In this document: positions 24,381 through 36,160 of the stretch, in pieces
Position numbering within the stretch: the first letter of the stretch is position 1
Layout of the letters: each line of letters starts with the position of its first letter
Source of the DNA: Allacma fusca
Lineage: Eukaryota > Arthropoda > Collembola > Symphypleona > Sminthuridae
DNA length: 64,000 nucleotides
Reading direction: 5' to 3'
Assembly (NCBI GenBank): GCA_947179485.1
Contig: OX359245.1
Location: 41,341,067 to 41,405,066 of the forward strand
Notes under the pieces: model-generated
The model's input: the letters and a program-made list of their open reading frames with translations, nothing else
Databases searched by the model: none
What the model was told of the DNA's origin: nothing
Position numbers and translations under genes: made by a program

Positions 24381-26535
24381 ATGCTTTGCAAACAGGATTT
24401 GATCCTCAACTTTCAAGCCATGAGAATCATATCTCGCTTGAATCTGCTTCCAATTATTTTTGACACCTCGTCTGGGAAAATGCAAAAGCGAACAGACAAT
24501 TGGGTCAATATTCAAATAAACATCAAATTCTTCATCTTCACTTTAAACCTTATATACAAATACGTACGACTAATTCAGACGGTATTTACGGGAAACGATT
24601 CCAGCAAGAATACATTAAGTTTGCACATTATATACTGCTCCATTATGAGTCTAGTCTGGTATGAGTTTCTATTTATATTCAATTTCCTTGGTCACGAAGT
24701 CACGTACCTCATAACTCTTTACCAACCGGAAAGAAAGCAGGGAATGTCAGGTACACTTGTTATTTATAATTAGCTTGTTTAAAATCACGCACTCCTAATA
24801 AGTAACAAACCCTGGAAGGAGTACTTTCACGAAAGCCATGAAAGTATTGTAATACAATCATATAATTATGTATGTCTGTAGCTATAGTCATCTAAAAAAT
24901 ACTTATTTTTTCCCCAGTACACAGGATCTCCCATATCATTTGCCTTCCCCTCTAACCCATATAAGGAAAACGATGCAAAATATTTGATTCACCCATTTTG
25001 AAGAAGAATTCTTCCCAGATTTTCCTAATCTAACTTCATTGACCTATATATTTGTATAATTACATATATACATTTAATAGGCATTTTATAGAACATTTTA
25101 TGGGCGTCCAGTAGAACATTACCGCAGGTCCCTGTTTTAAAATTTGTGGGCATGGTCGGTCCGAGCAGAGGACAAATATAAGGGAGATTCTTATTGAGGA
25201 GTTTAGCATGAAAGGGGCAAGGAGGTTTGTAATCTTGCAATATTTTATGGACGGTCTGTCCATTACAAATATACTTTCAAACATGGTGCTAGATGCAAAA
25301 TTCTGTAGGCATTATTATCTGCTTAGGTCAAAAACTGAGCAGTCAGGCTCTGAAAATGTGAGGCATGATTGAGACAAATAGCTGATTTTTCCTGGGACGT
25401 TTTAAAACAATTTATATGATATGCATTACGTTGTGTAGAACTCTCTCACTATGAAGTGAACTTTTGCTCCTATAGGGGTGGGTGTTCTTATGGCGAGTGT
25501 GTTTTCTGACTATAGGCGGACATTTATTGAAAATTCTTGTAATCAAATTTAATATGACTTTCAGAACTTACAATTAGCGGAAATTTAACTCTGAAATCCG
25601 CACTGGCGTTATTGAGGCGACATTCTATTCGTGAAATGATAATCATCACACTTCCGGTTGCAATGTTTTTCGTATCATTCATTGCCATGATCCTATGCTT
25701 GGCAGAACCTCAGCTCCCATTTTGGCCGTATTCATCAGTTCCAGAAAACTTCCAAAATTGGCTATCATTCTCTGCTGCTATTTCTCTTGAAGCTTTTACC
25801 CTTATTTTCATAGTTCCGCCAGGTTACCTGGCTGCATACAGTATTTTGAATGCCTTGCCAAGATTCATGAATGTCTTCGCTCCAATTGAATCAAAACTGG
25901 AGTTAGTCAATTTAATAATAATTATTTTACAATTGTAACTCCATATACCAACAATGGAGCAAATGCTATTAATAGCGTTCAAAATTATTAAACTTTTAGT
26001 GACGCTTTAAAAAACCCGACAATTTAGTGTTCTGTTTGTGTTTAGTGCGCTGGAAATATCTACCCTTGAGAGCGGATTCACGGATGTGGAGAATCTATGT
26101 GAAAGCATAAGGAAAGCACAATTGGAAATAATGCTATTTAATACGGTCCACGCTGACTTGAATTACATTCACAAGATAGTACTGCTCCTTCTTTCTATTT
26201 TCGGTCTGTATACAGGGATCGGTCACTTTGGTAATAACTTGCTGTTAACGGTCATAGCGATTTTTATTGCAGTGTACTCAATTGTCCTGTTCGTACTCTT
26301 GTTTGGGAATATGTATCAAATACCGGAGAGTATGAAATCCATTAGGGAAAGAATTTTGTCGTTGCCACTGATCAAACGAAACAGAGCAGTTTTGTTTGTC
26401 ACTAGGTTTGCAGCTGGGATTCCAAAATGTGCTATAAAGGTTGGAGGCTTCTACAATCTTGAGAGAACGTCAAGCCCTACTTTTCTGGATTTTGTGGTCG
26501 GGCAAGTTGCTAGCTTGTTGATTACATTTCAATAG
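24381..26535 (+). CDS. Chemoreceptor-like multi-pass membrane protein, copy A
   Basis: Three exons with consistent phase: 24381-24750, 25565-25901, 26046-26535, giving about 398 residues, the usual size of insect-type gustatory or odorant receptors. Hydrophobic segments are spread through the chain (for example FFIFTLNLIY, IIITLPVAMFFVSFIAMILC, LLSIFGLYTG, VIAIFIAVYSIVLFVLLFG). The C-terminus (GGFYNLERTSSPTFLDFVVG) resembles the conserved last-helix region of the 7tm_7 group, but I cannot assign a named receptor. The start is the first ATG (MLCKQDLI), conserved in copies B and C. The second intron uses a GTTAGT donor. The intact frame makes it a likely functional member of the local array. 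The ligand is unknown. Confidence 0.72.
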
Positions 26536-26797
26536 GATGGTTTATTGTATATTTGTATACAATAGTATATATATATATAATTAGTTATATATTCCAAGAA
26601 AAAATTACTACATTCATTTTGTCAAGTAAGCATGCGTCAATCGCCTTCGTGTTATTATTTTAATTCTGATTTTATTCTGCCTAATATTTCATAAAAGGTA
26701 GGAATTACAAATATTGCGTTTTCCAAGCTAAACGATTATGGTGGCCCATGAAAACGGATAGTCGCAAACTATGTGCGGCTTTTCCACGAGTAACTAT

Positions 26798-27063
26798 GGA
26801 GTTTGTACAAACTTCTGCGCTCCTCTTGTAAAACTTAAACTCACATTTCTAAGTTTAACTCCATAAGTTCTACTCGATGCGTATAAGAGTTGGAGGGACT
26901 CACTCCGCACGAAATGGCTGAAACTTATAGAGCAAGCTTATAAGTTGTATACGTGGGGCAAAGTGGGGTAGCTGTCACGTGACCAGCGAAATTGACGTCA
27001 TTTTGATGTCATAAGTTTCCTGAGTTGTATAAGTATTTGCGCGGCAATTGTTGTACAAACTCC
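26798..27063. mobile_element. Small inverted-repeat MITE
   Basis: Ends GGAGTTTGTACAA (26798-26810) and TTGTACAAACTCC (27051-27063) are exact inverted repeats. The interior is enriched in CTTATAAG / GTATAAG words. A TA on each side (about 26796 and 27065) may be the target duplication, but this is weak. Non-coding. Confidence 0.6.
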
Positions 27064-27089
27064 CTACTCTCTGCACGATATTAGCTCTA

Positions 27090-27119
27090 CTAGTAAAAGC
27101 CCTGTGCTTCGCACAGGGG
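27090..27119 (-). mobile_element. Helitron-type 3' terminus
   Basis: Read on the minus strand: the hairpin CCCTGTGC-GAA-GCACAGGG (8-bp perfect stem), then CTTTTA and CTAG, followed by T. A stem-loop about 10 bases before CTRR, with insertion before T, is the hallmark of Helitron 3' ends. The element body would extend rightward on the plus strand. The 5' TC end was not located. Confidence 0.65.
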
Positions 27120-28164
27120 CAATTACTTGAGAATAGTGAGGGTATTCACAAAACCCTAAATGGCTATAGATCCCGTATCAAGGCCTGTCGAGAAGGCTTA
27201 ATATTAATGTCCCGCTTCGCCGGGTAAAGTAATCTTATATAAGACATGTGAACTATTAACTGTAAAACTAACAATTCGTTTCATATACATGGATAGTTGG
27301 TATTTCATGAAAAATTTATGGGGCAACAGCTTCCGGCACACTAAAGATCACTATCAGACTTAATTTAATCAAAATTAGATGATTTATGTCTAATGTTTAT
27401 AATAATTACGATTAGCGCTTTTAAGTGGTAATCTAAAATTGTGTAATATTGCGAGCTTCCAGTAGGCTGCAAGGATTTGGTATATAGCCGAGAAGCACAG
27501 CGAGCTGAGCGAGCTGAAAAAGCTCTCCTCTGCGACAGAGTTTCAGCCCGCTGTGGTTCTCGTCTTGCTGTATATACCACCGACACCGACTTGCTTGGCT
27601 ATAAATAATGGTGAAATAATATAGTACATAGCGGCTTGGTATATAGTGAAATGAGCACGCCAAACTTTAAATTAACACATAACAGCAGAAACGTGTAGAG
27701 GCTAAACGGCTTTCGAATCAAGCCCAGTCTTGGGCTTGCTGTATGCCTAAATCTTGCGCGCTGATCTTAAGAGTAGAGCGCGAATTTTAAAAGCCACAAA
27801 CTCCATGCATAGGCTATTAATTTATAAGGATTGCTGAATTATTTAGAATAGCTGATGAAGCCACCACCTGCGTCGGCGGATAACTGTCACTAGTAAAAGC
27901 CATGTGCGTCGGTGGATAACTGTCATTTCCTTATAACAACATCGACTCAGTCTAGTCCTTGATCCGCTGGCATTAAAATTCTTTTGCCGAAATGATTTTT
28001 TTCAAATCAAATATTTTGTAAATGATGACCTTTGCTTCTGAAATACACTTTCGTATGATTATAATCAGGTTTTTTTAAATTTTAGATGTAGATAAAGCGA
28101 TATCTGTCAAAATATATTTTTGTCAAAATCAAATACTGAGTATTTTCTTACCAGAATGTGATAC

Positions 28165-29456
28165 TCAAATTGTGAGAAGCATATTTATGGTATATTCTAC
28201 TACATGTGACACAAACTCAGGTGTAAATGACTGGTCCAAGTGATAGTAATTGCTGCATTTTATTCCTGTTGGTGGCAATGACATTGCCATTCGCTTAACC
28301 TCCTTTTGCTGTTTCACATTTTGAATTTTATCAGTCCCCAATAGAACCTGTCGCTGGCACTCGAGGGAGAAGACTCGAATCCTGAATAACTTTTCATACA
28401 GAAGCGGCATCATACCGACGCAAACGACCATTAGCCACACCGTGAATAGAATCCCATTAACGTTCATGTCCCTCCCGAATTTGATGAGTATGAACAGGCT
28501 AACAATGCCACAAATTGTGCACGATATTTTAGTCATGAGTACAGTTACCAAGCAACGCTGATTGAAATGGATGACGAGTAGCTGTAGACTGTGGTAGATT
28601 TTCATCCGTTCCATGGAATCGTCGTAGGTACCGGGTGTGCCGTTTCTAACATTAATAATACGATGTCATACAAAACTGATGTCACATATCTAGGAGCAGC
28701 GTTCTGTGAAACAAAGCGTTTGCTACTGTGTATCAAAGCAAGATGAGGTAGACTAAATTGCGGAATAATTACTTTAAAGACTGAATAACTTACGCAATGG
28801 TACTCATCCAAGCACCAATGCTACTCAAACAATATGCTTGAAACGTCAACCCAAAAAACCAACAGAATGACCTTGTAAAGGAAATGATCAAATGAATGAC
28901 CACAATCCAAAGTCGGATAAAGTTGATTTGCAGATATGTCGGCAGCAAATATGTGATGGAACTAGGGTTTTCCTCCATGTATTCAAACGATATTACAAAA
29001 TTTGACATTAAGAAGTAGGTGGGTTATATCGATATTTATAGGTTAAATTAAATAAATTACATTTTTTATGACATAATAACATTGATTAATAATTGCCAAA
29101 TCGGACTAACTGTTAAATTCCACAACCCTATTGCAGAGCAATGCGATATCCTCTCGATGAAGGCTCCAATTGAGGGAAAATACAGTTGAAGAAAGAATCG
29201 ATAGAGAATTGTTCAATTGACAGATCATTCCCAGATATCCAGCATTAATACTTTGCAGAAAATGCAACATATAAATTGAATGAAAGAAATATCCCGTTAC
29301 AAGGACTCCTTGGAAAATAATGAATTGATTCCGTAAAACGGATTTGGGAGTCGATAGTAGTCGTTGCCGAAAACTGAAATTCCAGGGAACGGTTCTAAGC
29401 AAGCAGATTAGTTTGAAGCTGCAAAAAATGGAATGCTCAATGAATTTTCCTAGCAT
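28165..29456 (-). CDS. Chemoreceptor-like gene on the opposite strand, possibly truncated
   Basis: Exons as read on the minus strand: 29456 to about 29106; about 28971 to 28794; 28645 to 28165. The last junction is clean (GC|A, donor GTAAGT) and sits at the same place and phase as the intron 2 / exon 3 junction of copy A. The C-terminus (IKCSNYYHLDQSFTPEFVSH) aligns with the GGFYNLERTSSPTFLDF region of the plus-strand copies. Sequence is far more diverged than among A, B and C. The exon 1 to exon 2 junction does not resolve in phase, and the stretch equal to SALALLRRHS...VAMFFVSF of copy A is missing. The gene has therefore lost an internal segment, or an exon lies where I could not see it. 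It may be a pseudogene. Confidence 0.55.
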
Positions 29457-29459
29457 TGC

Positions 29460-31005
29460 AATGCTTTCTGAAGGCTACCGACAAGTCTGCGTCAACACTG
29501 TTCCTATGCCAGGGTATTGTATTACCCAGTAGTCAAGACTTCCGCACTTATGGATGACTGTCATATAAATGGAACAAGAATTGACAATAACATGTTGATG
29601 GCAGGCTGGTTTAGCCTGTCTTCTAAATGATTTAATTAGGCACTTATTGTAAGTATTCAAACTTGTTTCGATTTAATTTGAGCGTGTTTAAGACTTACAT
29701 TATCTAAAGTTTCCTCTTGGAGGATTTTAGGTAAAACATTAATTAATATTTATTGTATATCCATAGCATTGCTTATTTTCTGGGATTTACAACTTGTGGC
29801 CCGTAAAAGAAATAATGTAGACGTTCGGTACTAGGAAAATAGAAAATTAGTCAATATAATTCTGAAAATCCTCTTCTTTCACTCTTTAGAGACCCCTCCA
29901 AAGATTTTATGTGTGATATTTTTAAGTACGTCTATAATTGTACTACCAGGAGTAATCTCTTTTTTTATTTATCAAGTTAATACTATTGCATGGATGATAT
30001 GGGCGCTGCCCGAAAAGAATCCTTTAACCAATAAATAATAATAATAATAATAATAATAAATAATGTAGCTCCGAAATCAAAATATTTGTTTTCAAATCAG
30101 AAGTTTGCTTTTAGAGTCATATTGATTGTTTAGAAGCCAATTGAATCCTGATAGTGATTGTGCTCAAACCATTTCGGGCCCAATTTGTCAATAATATAAT
30201 TTTCTTCTCTTGCCATCCTCCTGTCTTTCCCGTTGTTTCGTCATACCTAATATTTTATTGGCATTTTATTTTCTAGTAGTTATTTCCACGTTGCAATGAT
30301 TATTTTATGCATAATTGGAAAAACCTTTCTTTAAATATTGCAACAGCAAAACGTGGCATTGAGTAACTTGAAAATTCTCACGGAACAATTACTTAAAATA
30401 ATCACAAAGGTGGGTTGAACTGGCGGATAGACGGGTTATTTTTCATTTTCCGGGGGGTCAGCTTTACTTCCCGCATTCTGATCTTATGTATTTGCATGTG
30501 TTTATACGTGACCTCATTTAACTTGTCTCAAACGGATGACCTCAAAAATAATAAACTTCTTATAATAGATTCTATTCTTTGACTTAGGTGGTTAACTTTA
30601 TTAAACAAGCTAAATTATATGCAAGCTTTCGACATCTAACAGACTGTCATCTTCAGACACTAACAAGTGAGTTTAATAATAATAACAATATATAAAAATA
30701 GACTTCTTATTTGAACTGCCTGGTGCCCTTGGGTCAGTAGTTATTATGATAAAAAACTAGCGGACAACTCGATAATCGCATTGAAGTCTTTCAGCATCGA
30801 TCGCCCCTCAAAATCTTTTCAGCATCTTGAAATGAAATGTTATTCTTATTACATATTCCGTGCATAACTTTTAAATACACTAAATTTATGATGGGTCCCC
30901 ATGAATTTGTTCCCCCCCATTTTTAAACGTCTCCCTAAGCCAAACACACTTATTGATCCAGTAATTAAAACAAATTATACAATAAGTGGAATAGATTTTC
31001 ATCGT
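29460..31005. other. Intergenic DNA with start of duplication unit B
   Basis: No gene recognised. An (AAT)n run lies at 30031-30062. The stretch 30300-30420 (AAACGTGGCATTGAGTAACTTG) resembles 22620-22690 and marks the diverged beginning of chemoreceptor unit B. Confidence 0.5.
30031..30062. repeat. (AAT)n microsatellite
   Basis: About ten AAT/ATA trinucleotides in a row, with small interruptions at the ends. Confidence 0.9.
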
Positions 31006-31219
31006 GTCAAATGTTGATTGCGTTTCCGCCATTTCATAATTTTTTTTTCAGGAAGATTATGGTTAATTATTAGAACACCTATAATTTATTTACTTAGACA
31101 AATAGGAGCCTAGCCTCCATGTGTTTCTGGGTCATGGCCCAGTCAATAATACATAAAATCGCTCTCTCGTGAATATCCCATCCTGTCAATTGTAATTGTT
31201 TGTTCCTGCAATTCAATTA

Positions 31220-31808
31220 CAGTCGACTCTCCTTATAGCGTCTCTCCCTATAGAGTCACTCTCCCTATAAAGTCATCCTGGGTTCCTCCCAAGCTAAATT
31301 ATATGATAATTTCTACCTTTATAGCGTCACTCGTTATAACGTCAGTTCCTTTACAATGTCGCTTTTTTTGTAGCCGTAAGGTGAAAAGCGTACCCTTATA
31401 ACGCCAAGTGGACGTTACAAAGCGGAAAACCTAGTTAAATAACATACTGGTGATGCATTTTTAAAGTTTTATTACTCTTCAATTTCACCATATATACATA
31501 ATTGCATTGGCTTATTATGCAGGAACGTTTTAAAAGACTGGAAGGAACGTATTATTGTAACTATATGTACAAGCGTGGTTAGCGATGTTGATTAAGTCCC
31601 ATCCAGGAAAATCCACATTTCTAAGCTTTTTTTCGGATCCAGTAAAGAACTGATATTCATAGTTCCAGAGTTCCTAGAGTCCAATTTAACTAAAAACGAA
31701 AAATTTGCAATTAAACCACTATTTATTTTATGTGCCTTAATAACGTCGTTCCCTTATAACGTCACTTTTTTAGAGATTTATTGATGTCGTTATAAAGAGA
31801 GTCGACTG
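31220..31808. mobile_element. TA-flanked MITE with TATAACGTC motifs
   Basis: A 589-bp element with CAGTCGACTCTC at the left and GAGAGTCGACTG at the right (perfect 12-bp inverted repeats), bounded by TA (31218-31219 and 31809-31810). Copy A of the surrounding duplication has the uninterrupted sequence CAATTATTTATAC at the same place, which proves a clean insertion with a TA duplication. Both ends carry TTATAGCGTC / TTATAACGTC words. It belongs to the mariner/pogo-like group, with a small relative at 9106. Confidence 0.9.
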
Positions 31809-34532
31809 TATTTATACTAATCTATTTTGTCTTGACGGCCTATCCACGCATTTACTTTTACATATTTGAAGAGTTCCGAGTGGAGTAATTAATTGTGTGG
31901 GGATTTATCAGACATTTACGTAATTGATTTAAGAAATGTTGGTTTAGTTCATGAACAAAATAGTGTAAACTTAATTAATAAATTGTTGGAGAGCTATTTA
32001 TGAGAAATCTTGGCAAAAGTTTATCACCGAAACAACCTTTCTTTTTTAATTCCTATCCCTTTACCAGTTATGGTTCATTGTTAAAGGATCCCCGAGAACC
32101 TAAATTACGGAGTTTTCTCATCGCTTATCCAAATCCACCTTATTCCTAGAATTTCCTGACCTTTTGGTGACCACACGATCATTTTAAAAGTCTTGCTGAC
32201 ATCCCTTTCAATTTACCGGGAAGATTTTGTACTTTTTACTCCAGCAGAACATCACTACAGCAGTTGTCTACACAGCAGTGAAATATGTACCTTTCAACGT
32301 GAGTAAGTTAGAGCTGTACACGCCCTCCAAAAGACCTGTAACGTTCTCATTTTGTTTGTAATCTTAACTGCGATAAAAGCTAGGAAACAAGCCGAAGTTA
32401 ATATGCTTTGCAAACAGGATTTGATCCTCAACTTTCAAGCCATGACAGTCATATCTCGGTTGAATCTGCTCCCAATTATTTTTGACATCTCGTCTGGAAA
32501 AATGCAAAAACGAACAGGTAATTGGGTCAATATTCAAATAAATATCCAATTTTTTATCTTCACTTTAAACGTTATATACAAATACGTGCGACTTATTCAG
32601 ACAGTGTTTAAGGGAAAAGATGTCCATAAGAATACATTAAGTTTGCACATTATATACTGCTCCACTATGAGTCTCATCTGGTATGAGTTTCTATTTACAT
32701 TCAATTTCCTAGCCCACGAAGCCACGTATCTCATAACTCTTTCACACCAGGAAATAAAGCAAGGAAGGTCGGGTAAACTTGCTGATAGCTAAATTATACT
32801 GAATTAAAATCACGCACTGGCAATAAAAGACAAATGCAAGGGAGAACAATGCGAAATATTTGATTTCCCCACTTGAAGCCAACTCCTTTCCGGATTTTTC
32901 AAAAATTGTTCACTGAGCTAGATTAAAAATTGGAGACAATCATTATGAACAGGAAGCATAGTGGAAATATTTTGAGCAATTTATAAGCTATGTATGCCTT
33001 ATACACATACTGTGTAAACCTTAATCACAAAAACTAAAATAACATTGAATGGACTTTAGCTCCGTTGGGTGTGTTTTCTTATAGCGAGTGTGTGTTCTGA
33101 TTGGGCGGACATTTATTTTAAATTCTTGTAATCTAATTGTTCTACACGACTTTCAGGACTTACAGGAAAGTTATCTCTGAAATCTGCACACGCATTATTT
33201 CGGCAACATTCTTTCCGTGAATTGGTAATCATCACACTTCCGGTTGCCATGCTTTCCGTATCATTCAGTGTCATGATCCTATGCTTGGCAGAACCTCAGC
33301 TCCCATTTTGGCCGTATTCATCAGTTCCAGAAAATTTGAAAGACTGGCTATCATTCTCTGCTGCTATTTTTCTCGAAGCTTTCACCCTTATTTTCATAGT
33401 TCCACCAGGTTACCTTGCTGCATACAGTATTTTAAATGCTTTACCAAGATTAATGAATGTTTTCGCTCGAATTGAATCGGAAATTGAGTTAGTGGATTTA
33501 ATTATAATAATTTAACAGTTGCAACTCTGTATACAAACAATGTATGTATCAAGTACTACTAGTAGCATAAGAAATTAATAATTTTTTAAAGAAGTTTTTA
33601 GAAACAAACTACAATATAGTGTTCTTTTTGTATTTAGTGCGTTGGAAATGCCTACCCTTGGGATCATATCCTGTGAAAATGTATGTGGAAGTATAAGGAA
33701 GGCACAATTGGATATAATGTTGTTTAATACGGCCCACGCTGATTTAAATTACATTCACAAGATAATACTGCTCCTTATTTCTATTTTCGGTCTGTATACA
33801 GGGATCGCTCGTTTTGGTCAAAACTTGTTGTTTACGGCCATATCAATTGCTATTGCAGTGTACTCAACTGTCCTGTTCATATTCTTGTTTGGGAATATGT
33901 ATCAAATACCGAAAGGCATAAAATCCATTAGGGAAAGAATTTTGTGTTTGCCACTGCTCAAAGGAAGCAGAACAGTTTTGTATGCCACTACCCATGCAGC
34001 ACTGAAGCGTATAATAAACGTCTAAAAAACGAATATGCATGCATTAGATAAACGTAGATTTAACGTTTAAATAAAGTTTATAAAACGAATATTAAACGTT
34101 GCCGTGGCCGCATGTTACAACTAATTTTAAACGTTAGCCCCAAAAACGTTTAATAAGCGTTTATGATTAATTTTGTTATGTATGCAAGGTGTGACATTAT
34201 AATTTCTAGTTATTATTTATTATCTTTACCTACTAATAAAAATAGACAAATTTTATTTGTAACACGAAATAACTATTATTTATTTAGACAATAGCGTAAA
34301 AACAAGGTAATCATATTTATTTTCAATTACACCACATATAGACAATTGTTTTAATAATTACGTAAATTTTATTGTAATATTACGTAAAGTACTTGTGCAT
34401 ACTATTATATTTTAAAACATCAAGACTTGAATCCGTCATTACGTGCAAAATATTATGGTCAAAATAATTTAGTGAATAGAGTGTAATTATTTACGATGAC
34501 TATAAAAACCATTTAAACTTCGTGAAAAAGAA

Positions 34533-36144
34533 TTAATCTAGTTCGCACTCATGCTCGTTGTCTTCATCGTCGATGCGTGAAACTGAAGTAGTTGAATTAG
34601 TGCCTCCGCTAAACAGACATTAATTTTTAAAACAGGAATAAGAAATATTAATTTTAAAGACATGAAAGCATTAGTTTAATTTTTGTAAATTAAGTACTTT
34701 TTACGAAACGGGGATAGTTTCAACCAAGCTTTGACGGCATTTTCAATTGATGTTAAACTTGATTTTCGGTCAAAAAATTCGAACACAGCTTCTGGAATAA
34801 TATTTAAATGTTTTTCATTATAAATCTAAAATTAATTCCGAACTCTCACCTTGCATTATTTGCAAAAACAAATTCGATTAATTGATTGTGATTGTTACCT
34901 GTTGCAATATCACAGATATTAAAATCTCGAAACCTAGTTTTGTTGCCTCTCCCTTCCCAATTAAAATTTGAAGCCACGTTGTTTGACATTAAACGAGACA
35001 AAACTTTCCTAGTTGCATCTCCGACGTTCGTTCCTCCAATAGCGGTTAGAATACTTAACTGAATATACAAAATGATTATATTGAGCTTAATAAATTATTT
35101 TACATTTAGTTTAAATTGTATTTTGTGTTACAAGCTCCTGCCGCTTGCTGGTATTCTTAACCTCCTGGTTAAGCTTTAGCATGTGTTCTATTGTCTTAAC
35201 TGGAAGCGAAAATGAGCAGATGCTTGCTTCGACAGCCCGTGCATTCTTCTGAATTTGGTTCACCTGCCTGTGCAAGAGATCCAAAAGTTCCACATGTTGC
35301 TGTTGGCGCAACTTTATTATTTCCACAGATTTAAGAATCGTTTGAAGAATATCTGTAGAAACAATTAGTCAAAATAATCGGCAAAAATAAAGCAAAACTT
35401 AATTTACGCAAAACAATATATGTACTATTTACCTGTAGGCAGAGATAAATTCGAAGGTTCAGACATTTGTTTAGAACAATGGGCGGATTGGCCAGTCGCA
35501 GAATTGTCGGAAAACAATCGTTGGTCTGAAGGATCATTTCGAAAGAGATGGCGAGATCCCAATAGTTTTGTCCGCTTTATTGAACATAACATTCTGAGGG
35601 GAAACAGGATCAGGAGATGACGCACCAGCAGAATCTGGAGTCTAGTTCAACAAGTTTGGGTGGAGATTTCATCGCATTCGATTTTGAAGAAGCATTATCA
35701 TCTGAGTCAGATAAAATAGGGAGACTCAATACTTTGCGTTTTTTTAAAACTTTTGGTACTCCTCGTGGAACCTTTCTTCGTTTTCCAACTCCCGTTTCGG
35801 CTGAAATAGAAATATCCGAAAATTTTTCCAATTTTCGGGTTTGCTGTCTGGCTTCTAAAATATTGGCTAGTAAAATATATTTCAAAAATTAGTAAGTAGA
35901 ACTAACGTGACTGAGATAATTAAGAGTACGACTTACGGAATGGTCCCCAGTACTTGGTAATAGCAAACTTGACCCAGCTCTCCTGAGGCTTCTTTGCTGT
36001 AGATATAGCCCTCGAAATATAATTAATAGATTCAGTTCTTGGTGGCCAAGATACTGATGTGTTGGTTGGATCCATCCAACTTGATGGTACCGTTTCAACC
36101 TCAACATCTCCTTTCCGGGATGTAAATTCAACTACAAAATACAT
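34533..36144 (-). CDS. DUF4806-type accessory protein of the CMC transposon
   Basis: Minus-strand exons: 36144-35937 (VVEFTSRKGDVEVETVPSSW then SWPPRTESI), 35866 to about 35610 (basic, RKLEKF...KRRKVPRG), about 35610-35420 (junction unclear), about 35359-35133 (coiled-coil-like, LRQQQHVELLDLLHRQ), about 35061-34855 (LTAIGGTNVGDATRKVLSRL and NFNWEGRGNKTRF, the DUF4806 core), about 34815-34700 and 34618-34533 (acidic tail ending ECELD). Phase works at most junctions but not at exon 2 to 3, or where the DUF4806 exon joins the next. The N-terminal WPP module plus DUF4806 is a combination seen in many arthropod transposon-linked genes. Function unknown; nuclear DNA-binding or helper activity is only a guess. 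Confidence 0.6.
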
Positions 36145-36160
36145 CTAAAAATCATATCAA

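Larger units (their letters stand above)
26536..28164. other. Intergenic DNA with a MITE and Helitron ends
   Basis: Contains the small inverted-repeat element at 26798-27063 and the Helitron-type terminus at 27090. A duplicated word, TGCGTCGG(C/T)GGATAACTGTCA, flanks a second CTAGTAAAAGCC at 27890. No coding region was recognised. Confidence 0.5.
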
